Shown here in pieces: positions 1-9,280 of a stretch of 64,000 nt of DNA. Source of the DNA: Flavobacterium sp. J372 (GTDB lineage: Bacteria; Bacteroidota; Bacteroidia; Flavobacteriales; Flavobacteriaceae). Location of the stretch: positions 1,238,001 through 1,302,000 of the forward strand of contig NZ_JAJOMZ010000004.1 in NCBI RefSeq assembly GCF_024699965.1, read 5' to 3'. A model generated the notes under the pieces. The model was not told the origin of the DNA and searched no databases. It saw only the letters and a program-made list of their open reading frames with translations. The position numbers were made by a program, and so were the translations under genes. The number at the start of each line of letters is the position of its first letter. Within the stretch, counting starts at the first letter, position 1.

Positions 1-1
1 G

Positions 2-214
2 AATCCTGATGAAATTGTGCTGCTATACCCGCACCAGTTAAAAATTGATGACAACGGGCCGCTGAAAGTGATTGTAAAACAATGTTATTTTAAAGGCAAC
101 CGCTACCTTGTGAAGGCCGCTCATGACAGGCAGGTAATTTTCTTTGAGCATCATAAAGAACTGCGTACCAATGCCGAGGTTTCACTGACGGTTGACAGGA
201 ATGCTTTTAGTTAA
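2..214 (+). CDS. ABC transporter ATP-binding protein, C-terminal TOBE part (5' end outside window)
   Basis: The reading frame is open from base 2 and ends with TAA at 212-214, so only about the last 70 residues are present. The segment (starting NPDEIVLLYPHQ) looks like the small beta-barrel TOBE domain that follows the ATPase domain in CysA/PotA/UgpC-type importers: a polar start, then alternating short beta strands (LKVIVKQCYF, YLVKAAH, EVSLTVD). A GTG at 17 is in frame but is not the real start, because the frame continues upstream. No Walker motif is visible, so the substrate cannot be named. It converges on, and overlaps by a few bases, the leftward gene that follows. The family call rests on a short fragment. 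Confidence 0.55.
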   Translation, partial: NPDEIVLLYPHQLKIDDNGPLKVIVKQCYFKGNRYLVKAAHDRQVIFFEHHKELRTNAEVSLTVDRNAFS

Positions 215-627
215 TTAGCTTCCCTGATAACACCTCCATCATAACTGCTTCGTACAGTAACAGGCAGTTTAAATCTTACCCTTGCAGGTTTACCATTAAG
301 GTATCCCGGAGTCCACTTGCTCTGTTCCAATAATTTCCTAAATTTCTTTTTCATTTTTGGTTCACAATTTTCGGAAATTACAATATCACTTAAACTTCCA
401 TCCTTTTCTACAATGAAAGTCGCATAAATTATCTGGCTTTTTTTGAACTTGGCACTCAATAATTTTTCTTTGACATCACTATAGAATGACTGAATACCGC
501 CCGGATATTGCGGTAATATGTCAATCTTTTTCTCCTTTGATAGAGAATCTATCTTAACAAGGTAGATTTCCTGGCCTACCAATGTATAACCTAAAAGCAG
601 GAAGACAATAAGTGTAAAATTTTTCAT
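211..627 (-). CDS. Small secreted protein with TonB C-terminal-like domain
   Basis: 138 residues. Residues 1-18 (MKNFTLIVFLLLGYTLVGQ) are a signal peptide with a typical Bacteroidota cut before Q. The rest resembles the TonB_C fold seen in many stand-alone Bacteroidota proteins: a central strand with the pattern ATFIVEKDGSLSDIVI, a helix with charged residues, then WTPGYLNGKPARVRFKLPV, close to the family pattern WxPGxxNGxPVxxxxxxPI. It lacks the long proline-rich linker and inner-membrane anchor of a true energy transducer, so it is likely a periplasmic TonB_C-only protein of unknown job. Two similar proteins lie at the far end of the window (63112-63537 and 63643-64000). Confidence 0.7.
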   Translation of the reverse strand: MKNFTLIVFLLLGYTLVGQEIYLVKIDSLSKEKKIDILPQYPGGIQSFYSDVKEKLLSAKFKKSQIIYATFIVEKDGSLSDIVISENCEPKMKKKFRKLLEQSKWTPGYLNGKPARVRFKLPVTVRSSYDGGVIREAN

Positions 628-752
628 GTGTCAAATCTAAAAGTAAATTCCGTATCCTAAAATTGTTTATAAGTAAAAGTGAACAATTATATATTTTTAG
701 TTTTAAGGAATGTTTATTTTTACAACACCATTTTTATTAAAAACTCAATTTG

Positions 753-1766
753 ATGTACAATTCAAAAATCTCAGGGCTTGGCTATTACGTTCCTCAAAAT
801 ATAGTTACCAATGACGACCTTTCAAAAATCATGGATACTAACGATGCCTGGATTCAGGAGCGTACGGGTATTAAAGAGCGCCGTCATGTAGTGAAGGGCG
901 ATGGCGATACTACCACTACAATGGGAGTTAAGGCAGCTAAAATAGCTGTAGAGCGTGCAGGCATAGATAAGGAAGATATAGATTTTATAATCTTCGCTAC
1001 CCTTAGTCCTGACTATTACTTTCCCGGTCCGGGTGTATTGGTTCAGCGTGATTTGGGCATGAAACATACTGTTGGGGCTCTTGACGTTCGCAACCAATGT
1101 TCGGGCTTCATATATGCGCTTAGCGTGGCAGACCAGTTCATAAAAACCGGAATGTATAAGAATATCCTTATTATAGGCTCTGAACTGCATTCAACCGGGT
1201 TAGATATGACTACGCGCGGGCGTGGAGTATCGGTAATATTTGGTGACGGGGCAGGCGCAGCTGTACTTTCCCGCGAAGATGATAATGCTAAAGGCATACT
1301 TTCTACCCACCTGCATAGTGAGGGACAGCATGCCGAAGAACTTTCACTTATAGCCCCAGGTATGGGCAAGCGCTGGGTAACTGATATCATTGCTGACAAT
1401 AACCCAGAAGATGAAAGCTATTACCCTTATATGAACGGCCAGTTTGTGTTTAAGAATGCTGTTGTTCGCTTCAGTGAGGTGATCATGGAGGGGCTCAAAA
1501 CAAATGACCTGCAGGTAAGCGATATTGATATGCTGATACCGCACCAGGCCAACCTGCGCATTTCGCAGTTCATACAGCAGAAATTCCAGCTTAGTGATGA
1601 TAAGGTTTACAATAATATAATGAGCTATGGCAATACCACGGCAGCTTCAATCCCAATTGCTTTGACAGAAGCTTGGGAACAGGGTAAAATCAAGCAGGGT
1701 GATACTGTAGTGCTTGCAGCCTTCGGTAGCGGATTTACCTGGGGCAGCGCAATTATAAAGTGGTAA
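753..1766 (+). CDS. fabH: Beta-ketoacyl-ACP synthase III (KAS III)
   Basis: Condenses an acyl-CoA starter with malonyl-ACP, the first step of type II fatty acid synthesis, in the cytoplasm. The thiolase-fold triad is visible: Cys at about residue 116 (NQCSGF), His at about 264 (IPHQANLRI) and Asn at about 294 (NNIMSYGNTTAAS), plus the loop FGDGAGAAVL near 164. Length about 337 residues is normal. An in-frame TTG lies three bases upstream at 750; ATG at 753 is preferred. It stands alone, with a strong terminator 20 bases downstream. Paralogues of the FabH fold also act in secondary lipid synthesis, but the triad and length fit FabH well. Confidence 0.9.
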   Translation: MYNSKISGLGYYVPQNIVTNDDLSKIMDTNDAWIQERTGIKERRHVVKGDGDTTTTMGVKAAKIAVERAGIDKEDIDFIIFATLSPDYYFPGPGVLVQRDLGMKHTVGALDVRNQCSGFIYALSVADQFIKTGMYKNILIIGSELHSTGLDMTTRGRGVSVIFGDGAGAAVLSREDDNAKGILSTHLHSEGQHAEELSLIAPGMGKRWVTDIIADNNPEDESYYPYMNGQFVFKNAVVRFSEVIMEGLKTNDLQVSDIDMLIPHQANLRISQFIQQKFQLSDDKVYNNIMSYGNTTAASIPIALTEAWEQGKIKQGDTVVLAAFGSGFTWGSAIIKW

Positions 1767-1787
1767 ACATATATAGATAACAGAATT

Positions 1788-1815
1788 GCCGGAGCATGTG
1801 TTCCGGCTTTTTTAT
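1788..1815 (+). terminator. Rho-independent terminator of fabH
   Basis: GCCGGA (1788-1793) pairs with TCCGGC (1802-1807) around an 8-base loop and is followed directly by a run of seven T. Confidence 0.85.
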
Positions 1816-1820
1816 TTACT

Positions 1821-1852
1821 AAAAAAAACGCCCCGGTATGCACCCGGAGCGT
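1821..1852 (-). terminator. Rho-independent terminator of the leftward outer-membrane barrel gene
   Basis: On the minus strand ACGCTCCGG (1852-1844) pairs with CCGGGGCGT (1836-1828), with one T-G wobble, and is followed by eight T (the A run at 1821-1828). It serves the gene ending at 1935. Confidence 0.75.
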
Positions 1853-1901
1853 CCCTCAAACTAACTAAACCTATGAAATATATTTTTAAGCTTATGAGCG
1901 A

Positions 1902-1927
1902 CTAAGCTAAAAGCTTAGCAGCTAAGC
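1902..1927. repeat. Overlapping inverted repeats of the GCTTAGC / CTAAGCT type
   Basis: Two perfect short palindromes overlap: CTAAGCT-AAA-AGCTTAG (1902-1918) and GCTTAGC-A-GCTAAGC (1913-1927). Only one hairpin can form at a time. The element lies between two converging genes, beside the terminators, and has a similar-looking counterpart near 10958-11016. Confidence 0.6.
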
Positions 1928-1934
1928 GCTTTTT

Positions 1935-4334
1935 CTAAAACATTCCCCCGCCGCCTTGCTTGGTGTTGTCATCACGCTGCTTGCGCTGCATTGCCATATT
2001 CTTGCCGCCGCCAAACCTGTAATTAAGCCCGAAGTATACCGTACGGCTTTCCCACCTGAATTCACCGCTTTGCGGGAACGGGTTGTTTGAATCAAACCCA
2101 AAGCGCTGTGTTTTAAACATATCATTGAAGCGCACACTTAGTGACATCCTGTTGTCAAGCAATGAGTAGCGCGCTCCGCTGTCAATTTTGTACATTTCCT
2201 TCATTTCTCCCTGCACACCGTTTACCGGCCCGCGGTAGAAGCCGAATAATAAGAAGCTGAGCCTGTCATTAACCTTAAAGTTGCTGTTCATCCTGGCATT
2301 AAAAGCGTTCGCTGTAATTTTCCGGTTTATGAACTCAAAACTGTCAGGATCAGATGCCAGCGGCTGGGATACTAAACCTTGCTGGTTGATTGAAGAAAAA
2401 TCGACTGCAGGCTGTATATCCCACCACTTTGTAATTTTATAGTTGGCAGATACTTCAAAGCCCCATGCCGTGTTTTTATCAAAGTTGCCAAAACTCATAA
2501 TCTGGTCATCGGTATTTGCAGTAGCATCGTTAGGATAGAATATCCTGTTGATCTCATCATTGATGAACCTGTAGTAAACACCACCTGTTACAGATGATCC
2601 CTGCCCGAACATCTTGGTATAATTTAATTCAACCGAACTTGTAAATTGCGGCTCGAGAGACGGATTGCCTATAGATGTAAGCAGCGGTGTGCTAAACTCC
2701 CTTAGCGGAGAAGTCTGGTCGGGGTTCGGCCTGTCAACCCTGCGGCTAAAGCTGAACTGCAGCATGTTCTTCTCATTAAAATTATAGCCTGCAAACAATG
2801 TAGGGTAAACGGTAATGTAATCATCTTTAAACCCAAGTGTACCTTTATTAAAATCTGCAACTACTTTATAACTCTCAAGGCGTGCCCCAACCTGGTAGCT
2901 GAATTTTGTCCATTTTTGCCCGAATGTTGCATAGGCAGAAAATATGTCCTGGTCATAAGTATAATCAACTGTTGGGTACTCAACAGGAGTGTTTGTTGTA
3001 AAAAAGTTACTTTCCGTGCGCAGTAAACGGGCTTCAGCACCAAGTTCAAGCGTTGATTTTTCGCTGAGTGGGTTTACATAGTCAAGATTTACAGTTGTGT
3101 TCTTTCTCCTGTCCTTCAGGCCATCAACATAGAAGCTTTGCGTGTTATTACCTCTTGTAATATCATAATTTACATCCTGCGTACTTTTTGAATAGTTGTG
3201 GTTCGCCTCAAGGTCAAGCGTGTGGCCTTCTTTGGCAAACTTATGTTTGTAAGCCAGGTTGTAGGCATTGTTATAATTTTCATCGTCAACCTTTGAGTCC
3301 TGGTAAATGTCATCTGCAGGATTTGTATTAAATATATCTGTAGTTACTGTCGCATTGCCATTAAAGGAATTTTGCGTAGTATATACAGAGACAGTATTGT
3401 TATCATCAATGTAATAATCCATACCTACTTTTGCAAGTATTCCTTCATTATCATTAAGTACATCGATAAGCTGCTCGCTGCCGGTATCTTTTCTTCTTAT
3501 AAACCCGCTATTTGCCCATTTGCCAACGTTTCCGCCAATATTGCCGAAAAAGTTCACTTTGCCTTTGCGATAATTAAGGTCGAGGCCGGTGTTGAATTTC
3601 GGAGTTTCACCAAAGTTAATGCCTGAATTGAAATTGCCGTTAAAGCCGTCATTTGCGTTTTTATGCAGGATAATATTGATGATACCACTCATACCTTCAG
3701 GGTTGTACTTGGCGCTTGGGTTGGTTATAAGCTCGATTTTTTTGATAGAAGATGAAGGTATCTGCTTCAGCAGCTGTGCCGGGTCGATGGTAGTAGGGCG
3801 GCCGTCAACCAATATCCTCACATTCGGGTTTCCACGCAGGGATATTTTACCATCCTGGTCAACATTTACTGATGGTATGTTGCCCATAATTTCGCTGGCA
3901 GTGCCACCTGCTGTTGTAAGGTCACGCCCAACGGTAATAACCTTACGGTCAATTTTCTGCTCAATGGTGGTGGTCTCTTTTATAACCTCAACCTCGTTAA
4001 GCTGTGTCACATCTTCGCTAATCGCAATGTTACCCAGGTTAGCTGTCCTGTCTTTATCTGTAAGGTTGGCCGACATTGCATAAGTTTTATAACCCATGAA
4101 CTGGAACTCAACAGTATAGTTTTTTAGCGGAAGGTTTTTAATGGCAAATTCGCCATTGTCATCTGTAAGTCCGCCAGATACAACAGCGCCATTTTCTTTT
4201 ACAGTGATAGTCACGTAAGGTACAGGTTCAGTCGTGGCTTTATCTGTGACTTTACCGGTAATGCTGCCCGGGTTTTGCGCAGCAATAGACATGATGCTCC
4301 CGAAGAGGAACACAAAGAACATTTTTAACTTCAT
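1935..4334 (-). CDS. Outer-membrane beta-barrel protein with carboxypeptidase-like N-domain (TonB-receptor-related)
   Basis: 799 residues. A signal peptide (MKLKMFFVFLFGSIMSIAAQ) is followed by a carboxypeptidase-regulatory-like beta sandwich at about 22-110 (SITGKVTDKATTEPVPYVTITV), then a plug-like region at about 125-225 (SIKKIELITNPSAKYNPEGMSG) and a long beta barrel of the OMP_b-brl_3 class ending in an aromatic-rich strand and a basic Met/Gly-rich tail. Proteins of this class occur widely in Bacteroidota, are related to TonB-dependent receptors, and usually have no known substrate. There is no SusD partner or sigma/FecR pair next to it. A -7 box (TACATTTG) lies 32-39 bases upstream of the ATG. 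Confidence 0.8.
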   Translation of the reverse strand: MKLKMFFVFLFGSIMSIAAQNPGSITGKVTDKATTEPVPYVTITVKENGAVVSGGLTDDNGEFAIKNLPLKNYTVEFQFMGYKTYAMSANLTDKDRTANLGNIAISEDVTQLNEVEVIKETTTIEQKIDRKVITVGRDLTTAGGTASEIMGNIPSVNVDQDGKISLRGNPNVRILVDGRPTTIDPAQLLKQIPSSSIKKIELITNPSAKYNPEGMSGIINIILHKNANDGFNGNFNSGINFGETPKFNTGLDLNYRKGKVNFFGNIGGNVGKWANSGFIRRKDTGSEQLIDVLNDNEGILAKVGMDYYIDDNNTVSVYTTQNSFNGNATVTTDIFNTNPADDIYQDSKVDDENYNNAYNLAYKHKFAKEGHTLDLEANHNYSKSTQDVNYDITRGNNTQSFYVDGLKDRRKNTTVNLDYVNPLSEKSTLELGAEARLLRTESNFFTTNTPVEYPTVDYTYDQDIFSAYATFGQKWTKFSYQVGARLESYKVVADFNKGTLGFKDDYITVYPTLFAGYNFNEKNMLQFSFSRRVDRPNPDQTSPLREFSTPLLTSIGNPSLEPQFTSSVELNYTKMFGQGSSVTGGVYYRFINDEINRIFYPNDATANTDDQIMSFGNFDKNTAWGFEVSANYKITKWWDIQPAVDFSSINQQGLVSQPLASDPDSFEFINRKITANAFNARMNSNFKVNDRLSFLLFGFYRGPVNGVQGEMKEMYKIDSGARYSLLDNRMSLSVRFNDMFKTQRFGFDSNNPFPQSGEFRWESRTVYFGLNYRFGGGKNMAMQRKQRDDNTKQGGGGMF

Positions 4335-4365
4335 TGTTCGATTAATTGATTGATGATTGATGGTG

Positions 4366-4373
4366 CAAATGTA
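4366..4373 (-). promoter_or_regulatory. Predicted -7 promoter box for the outer-membrane barrel gene
   Basis: Minus-strand TACATTTG matches the Bacteroidota -7 consensus TAnnTTTG and lies a short way upstream of the ATG at 4334. No clear -33 TTG was found. Confidence 0.45.
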
Positions 4374-4578
4374 AAACTATTTAGCTAATATGCAATACAA
4401 AGTACCATTTTTTGCAATGTAATATTTTATTTACTTTATATTTAGTTATATTACACACATAAGACAAATGAAATAAGAAATTGTTACACACAATTCTCAA
4501 AATATATTCAATTTAGAACCAGTTTGAATTAACTAATTTTTTAGAAGTTTCCCTGTCAGGGTGTTACTAAAATATACA

Positions 4579-4586
4579 TATCTTTG
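4579..4586 (+). promoter_or_regulatory. Predicted -7 promoter box for argS
   Basis: TATCTTTG matches TAnnTTTG exactly and lies 20 bases upstream of the argS ATG, giving a short leader as is usual in this phylum. Confidence 0.6.
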
Positions 4587-4606
4587 CACGCTTAAAAATC
4601 AGTAAA

Positions 4607-6391
4607 ATGGCATTATCACAATTACTCACATCCCATATTCAGGAGGCAGCCCAAAAGCTGTTCGGCATTACGTTAGACAATGTAGAGCTGCAGGCTACCA
4701 GAAGGGATTTTGAGGGTGATATCACTATGGTGATTTTTCCGCTGCTAAAGCTGGTTAAAAGCAACCCTGCAGAGCTTGGTAACAAAATTGGCCAATATCT
4801 TGCTGAGAATACTGCTGAGGTAGAACGTTTTAATGTAGTATCAGGGTTTCTTAATCTTGTTATCTCTGACAAATACTACATAAATTTCTTTAATGCAATT
4901 AAAGACAATGCCCGGTATGGTTACAAATCTGCGGAAGCAGGCGGTAAAGCCATTATGGTAGAATATGCATCACCCAATACAAATAAGCCGCTTCACTTAG
5001 GCCACGTGCGTAATGTACTTTTAGGGTACTCGGTTGCAGAAATACTAAAAGCATCAGGCAAAAAAGTATACAAAACCCAAATCATCAATGACAGGGGCAT
5101 ACATATCTGCAAATCAATGCTGGCCTGGGAACAGTTTGGCAATGGCGAGACTCCTGAAACAGAAGGTGTAAAAGGAGATAAGCTTGTGGGTAAGTATTAT
5201 GTAGAGTTTGATAAAGCCTACAAAAATCAGATAAATGACCTTATCGACAATGGCCTGAATGAAGAGGAAGCCAAAAAGCAGGCTCCGATATTACTGCAGG
5301 CCCAGGAAATGCTCCGCCAATGGGAGGCCGGTGACCCCGAAGTTGTAAAGCTTTGGGAAATGATGAACAGCTGGGTTTATGAAGGTTTTGATACGACATT
5401 CAAAAATATAGGTGTCGATTTTGATAAGAATTATTACGAGAGCAATACCTACCTGTTAGGTAAGGATGTTGTGGAGCAGGGCCTTGAAAAAGGCGTTTTC
5501 GAAAAAGACCTTGACGGCTCGGTTTGGATAGACCTTACACCGGATGGATTAGACCGGAAGATCGTGCTGCGCAGTGACGGTACTGCCGTTTACATGACGC
5601 AGGATATTGGTACTGCCATACAGCGTGTAAAGGATTTTCCTGATGTGGGCGGTATGGTATATACCGTAGGCAATGAGCAGGATTACCATTTTAAGGTGCT
5701 CTTCCTGATACTGAAAAAGCTTGGTTTCAGTTGGGCAGAGAGCCTGTATCACCTTAGCTACGGTATGGTTGACCTTCCATCCGGTAAAATGAAAAGCCGT
5801 GAAGGAACCGTGGTTGATGCCGACGACCTGATGGATGAAATGATGGTAACTGCCAAAGCTATTTCCGAAGAGCTCGGCAAGCTGGAGGGTTATTCTGACG
5901 AGGAGAAGGAAAGGCTGTACAAGATAATAGGGCTTGGCGCATTAAAGTACTACATCCTGAAAGTTGACCCAAAAAAGCGCATACTGTTCGACCCGAAAGA
6001 GTCGGTTGATTTTGCAGGGAATACCGGGCCATTTATACAATATACTTACGCAAGGATACAATCGCTTATACGAAAAGCCGACTTTAATTTTAGTCAGTCG
6101 TTAAATGCAGCTGACATAAATCTGCATGAAAAAGAAAAGGAACTGCTGAAAGCTATAGCGCAGTTTCCTAATATCATACAATCAGCAGCCGATAACCACA
6201 GTCCGGCACTGGTGGCCAATTACGTATATGATCTGGTAAAAGAGTATAACTCATTCTACCAGAGTGTGCCCGTACTTGGCAGTGAAGTTGAAAATGAAAA
6301 GATATTCCGTGTACAGCTGTCGAAGAAAGTGGGTGAAACCATCAAATCGGCCTTTGCATTGTTAGGAATTGATGTGCCGGAGCGAATGTAA
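4607..6391 (+). CDS. argS: Arginine--tRNA ligase
   Basis: Class I aminoacyl-tRNA synthetase that charges tRNA-Arg in the cytoplasm. An N-terminal additional domain (about 1-100) is followed by ASPNTNKPLHLGHVRN with the HIGH signature as HLGH (130-133), the core with AVYMTQDIGTA and VVGNEQ-like strands, and the KMSKS equivalent KMKSREG near residue 390. The C-terminal DALR anticodon-binding domain ends in VGETIKSAFALLGIDVPERM, typical of ArgS. Length 594 is normal for Bacteroidota. It is preceded by its own promoter box; the next gene begins 17 bases after the stop. Confidence 0.97.
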   Translation: MALSQLLTSHIQEAAQKLFGITLDNVELQATRRDFEGDITMVIFPLLKLVKSNPAELGNKIGQYLAENTAEVERFNVVSGFLNLVISDKYYINFFNAIKDNARYGYKSAEAGGKAIMVEYASPNTNKPLHLGHVRNVLLGYSVAEILKASGKKVYKTQIINDRGIHICKSMLAWEQFGNGETPETEGVKGDKLVGKYYVEFDKAYKNQINDLIDNGLNEEEAKKQAPILLQAQEMLRQWEAGDPEVVKLWEMMNSWVYEGFDTTFKNIGVDFDKNYYESNTYLLGKDVVEQGLEKGVFEKDLDGSVWIDLTPDGLDRKIVLRSDGTAVYMTQDIGTAIQRVKDFPDVGGMVYTVGNEQDYHFKVLFLILKKLGFSWAESLYHLSYGMVDLPSGKMKSREGTVVDADDLMDEMMVTAKAISEELGKLEGYSDEEKERLYKIIGLGALKYYILKVDPKKRILFDPKESVDFAGNTGPFIQYTYARIQSLIRKADFNFSQSLNAADINLHEKEKELLKAIAQFPNIIQSAADNHSPALVANYVYDLVKEYNSFYQSVPVLGSEVENEKIFRVQLSKKVGETIKSAFALLGIDVPERM

Positions 6392-6408
6392 CTTTACACA
6401 GAATTTTT

Positions 6409-7875
6409 GTGAACGAGAACAAGCCTTATTTTTACCAGTCTTATGCATTAGTGATTATAGCCATAGCCGCCATGCTGGGCTTTAAACAGTTTTTGCCTAA
6501 AAAGATTTTTTCTGATAATAGCGGCCTTACCAAAAATGTGGTGATTGACAGCCTGTTGCTTGAGGCGGTGTCTGGTGAAGATGCGGCAGAGGTTTCGGTT
6601 GATACGCTTGCTAATTCAAGAATAAGCTTTGAAGAGACAAACGGCATCAAATTCCCGCCCGAAACTTTTGAAAACTACAAAGGTTTCCAGCACCTTATAT
6701 CGTTCTACGAAAAACTGCTGCAGCTTGAAAAGACCGGTCAGGGCAATGTGCGTATAGCTTATTTTGGCGACTCTATGACTGATGGTGACATGATTGTGAA
6801 AGATTTTCGCTCTACCATGCAAAACCGTTTTGGCGGTGAAGGTGTTGGTTTTGTGAATATTACATCTGAATCAGCCCCGTCACGTACCACCCTGGCACAC
6901 CAGTTCTCTTCAAACTGGAAAACACTTTCTTACCTGAATGTGAAAAATCCGCAACGGCCTTTCGGCATTAACGGACATGTGTTTTTTGTAAAAAAAGATA
7001 CGGTTGACCCTGTGTGGGTAAAATACAAAGCTTTGCAATGGAGGCATGTAAATGAACTGAACAACCCAACGCTATTCTACGGTAAATCGGGTAACACTCG
7101 TGGCAGGATTGCAACGATAATAGGTAAAGATACCATTATAAAAAAGCTTACACCAACGGCTACTGTCAATACACTGCAGGTTGCAGGAAACATCAAAGCC
7201 ATGAGAGCCAACTTTATCGCGGCTGACAGCATTCCGTTCTATGGGTTTAATTTTGACGATGGTAAGGGCGTTCACGTAGATAATTTCAGCAACAGGGGCA
7301 ATTCGGGCTTGCCGATCGCTACGTTTAACCCAACAGTGATGAAGGCCTTCAACGAAAAACTCGGCTATGACCTTATCATCCTCCACTACGGCACCAATGT
7401 GCTTAACTACGGTTCGCTAAATTATTCGTGGTACGAAAAGCGTATGGCTAAAGTTGTAAATCATTTACGGGAGTGTTTTCCGGGTGTTGCAATACTTGTA
7501 ATTAGCACGGCAGATAAGTCTACCAAGTATGACCTTGCCATGAAAACTGATTCTGCCGTAGTCCCACTCACTCAGGCGCAAAAGCGTTATGCTCTTAGCA
7601 CCAATGCAGGTTATGTAAACCTCTATATGCTAATGGGTGGTGACGGCGCTATGGTAAAATGGGTTGAAGAAGTGCCGCCACTGGCCAATAAAGACTATAC
7701 GCACTTCAACTTCAGGGGATCTAAAAAAATAAGCGACCTGATTTACAACCAACTGAACGATGGCTTTGAGCAATACAAGAAACTTCGCGGCTACAAGACC
7801 CCTTCACAGGTGAAAAAGCCTGTTGCTAAAAAAGACTCGTTAACCCGCAAAACCGACAGCACGCATGCGCATTAA
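6409..7875 (+). CDS. Membrane-anchored SGNH/GDSL-family hydrolase or acetyl-esterase of an O-acylation operon
   Basis: 488 residues. A GTG start is followed by one N-terminal membrane segment (about 10-30, SYALVIIAIAAMLGF), so the enzyme should face the periplasm. SGNH blocks are visible: block I YFGDSMTDGD with Ser122, a late GTN (328-330, HYGTNVLNYG) and the block V Asp429/His432 pair (KDYTHFNFRG). The C-terminal tail is Lys-rich and low complexity. Together with the overlapping second SGNH gene and the MBOAT gene it resembles alginate AlgI/AlgJ/AlgX-type and peptidoglycan PatA/PatB-type acetyl-transfer systems. Which polymer is modified cannot be read from the sequence. Confidence 0.75.
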   Translation: MNENKPYFYQSYALVIIAIAAMLGFKQFLPKKIFSDNSGLTKNVVIDSLLLEAVSGEDAAEVSVDTLANSRISFEETNGIKFPPETFENYKGFQHLISFYEKLLQLEKTGQGNVRIAYFGDSMTDGDMIVKDFRSTMQNRFGGEGVGFVNITSESAPSRTTLAHQFSSNWKTLSYLNVKNPQRPFGINGHVFFVKKDTVDPVWVKYKALQWRHVNELNNPTLFYGKSGNTRGRIATIIGKDTIIKKLTPTATVNTLQVAGNIKAMRANFIAADSIPFYGFNFDDGKGVHVDNFSNRGNSGLPIATFNPTVMKAFNEKLGYDLIILHYGTNVLNYGSLNYSWYEKRMAKVVNHLRECFPGVAILVISTADKSTKYDLAMKTDSAVVPLTQAQKRYALSTNAGYVNLYMLMGGDGAMVKWVEEVPPLANKDYTHFNFRGSKKISDLIYNQLNDGFEQYKKLRGYKTPSQVKKPVAKKDSLTRKTDSTHAH

Positions 7876-9280
7876 CCTATGGCACATATTGCTTTGCATG
7901 ATGCTGTGCGTTAATGTTTCGGCACAAGACACCACTGCAGTGGTTATTGATAGCGTTGCTGTTGAAGATGAAGGCGAGCTTGTAGTTGGCGATAATATTA
8001 TCACTAATGCATCAGCACTAAAGCTTTTCTTTGAGAAGCTGTACTATCTTGATACGCAGAAGGCAGGCAAAGTTAACATTGTACATATAGGTGACTCCCA
8101 CATACAGGCCGATTTATTTACAGGCGTGATCCGTAAAACATTACAGGAACGTTTTGGTAACGGTGGCTGCGGTTTTACTTTTCCGCATAATCTGGCTAGA
8201 ACAAATGGTGGGCATTATGTGCGTTACAACAGCAATGTGTCCTGGGAAAGCCGCAGGAATATTTATGAACCCAACGGTACAGTTGTTGGGCTAAGCGGAA
8301 TTGGGCTATATACGGAAAAAAATTTCGCTGTTGAGGTAAATATCCGTGACAGCGCTTATCTTTTTAATACTATAAAAATCATTACGCCTGGCAACAAGCC
8401 AACTTTTGACGTGGCTACCAGCAGCAGAATAATTGTACTGGAATCTACAGTTCCTAAAAAGATAACGCACAGAATAAAAAGTGGTGAGGTGCTGGGCAGC
8501 ATCGCAGAAAAATATGGTGTAGGTGTTTCGGCAATTAAAAAGCTAAACGGCCTGAAGTCAGACAACATTCGTGCCGGTAAAACGCTCCGTATTCCAACTA
8601 ACGAGATGGAAGCGAAACAGGTAAAGCGGTCGGAATTTATTCCACTCGAGCTGACAGCCGACGCATTTGCCAATTATTATCATAGTGATGAACCTCTTTC
8701 AAAAATATACCTGCTGCCGGGGCAGAAAGCAAACACTTATAACCTGAATGGGCTTGTACTGGAGAAAGATGATGCCGGGCTTATTTACCACAGCATAGGC
8801 GTGAACGGTGCTAAGGCATCAGATTATAATAAATACCAGCTGTTTTTTGAACAATTGCCTGCGCTTAAGCCAGATTTAATAGTAGTATCATTCGGTACAA
8901 ATGAGTCGTTCGACAAAATGTCGAATGAAGAGTATATGGCACAGCTCAATAAGTTTCTGGAAAATGTAAAGGCAAAAAATCCCGAAGCAGCAGTACTGGT
9001 AATGACGCCGCCACCATCTTTGTTTAATCGCCGCTACCCCAATACATTTGCTGCGGGGTATGCAAAAAACATCCTGATGCAGGAAACAGAAAAAGATTAC
9101 GCAAGCTGGGACTTATATTCTGAAATGGGCGGGTTGTTCAGCGTAAACAGGAACGCTGCCAAAGGTCTGCTTTCGGCAGACAAAGTACATTACTCTAAGG
9201 CAGGATATGAAAAGCAGGGCGCTATGTTTAGTGAAGCATTTATGAAGGCGTATGATAATTTTATAACAAACAGGAAGTAG
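7865..9280 (+). CDS. Secreted SGNH-family hydrolase with a LysM domain nested inside it
   Basis: 471 residues, ATG overlapping the previous gene by 11 bases. Signal peptide MRINLWHILLCMMLCVNVSA then Q. SGNH block I is HIGDSHIQAD (Ser78), the Asn-bearing block is SFGTNESFD (344-347), and the Asp439/His442 pair is DKVHYS. A clear LysM (residues about 202-245: HRIKSGEVLGSIAEKYGV, IKKLNGLKSDNIRAGKTLRI) is inserted between the first and last SGNH blocks rather than at an end. LysM binds N-acetylglucosamine polymers, pointing to peptidoglycan or a related glycan as the target. It ends one base before the MBOAT gene and should be cotranscribed. Confidence 0.8.
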   Translation: MRINLWHILLCMMLCVNVSAQDTTAVVIDSVAVEDEGELVVGDNIITNASALKLFFEKLYYLDTQKAGKVNIVHIGDSHIQADLFTGVIRKTLQERFGNGGCGFTFPHNLARTNGGHYVRYNSNVSWESRRNIYEPNGTVVGLSGIGLYTEKNFAVEVNIRDSAYLFNTIKIITPGNKPTFDVATSSRIIVLESTVPKKITHRIKSGEVLGSIAEKYGVGVSAIKKLNGLKSDNIRAGKTLRIPTNEMEAKQVKRSEFIPLELTADAFANYYHSDEPLSKIYLLPGQKANTYNLNGLVLEKDDAGLIYHSIGVNGAKASDYNKYQLFFEQLPALKPDLIVVSFGTNESFDKMSNEEYMAQLNKFLENVKAKNPEAAVLVMTPPPSLFNRRYPNTFAAGYAKNILMQETEKDYASWDLYSEMGGLFSVNRNAAKGLLSADKVHYSKAGYEKQGAMFSEAFMKAYDNFITNRK

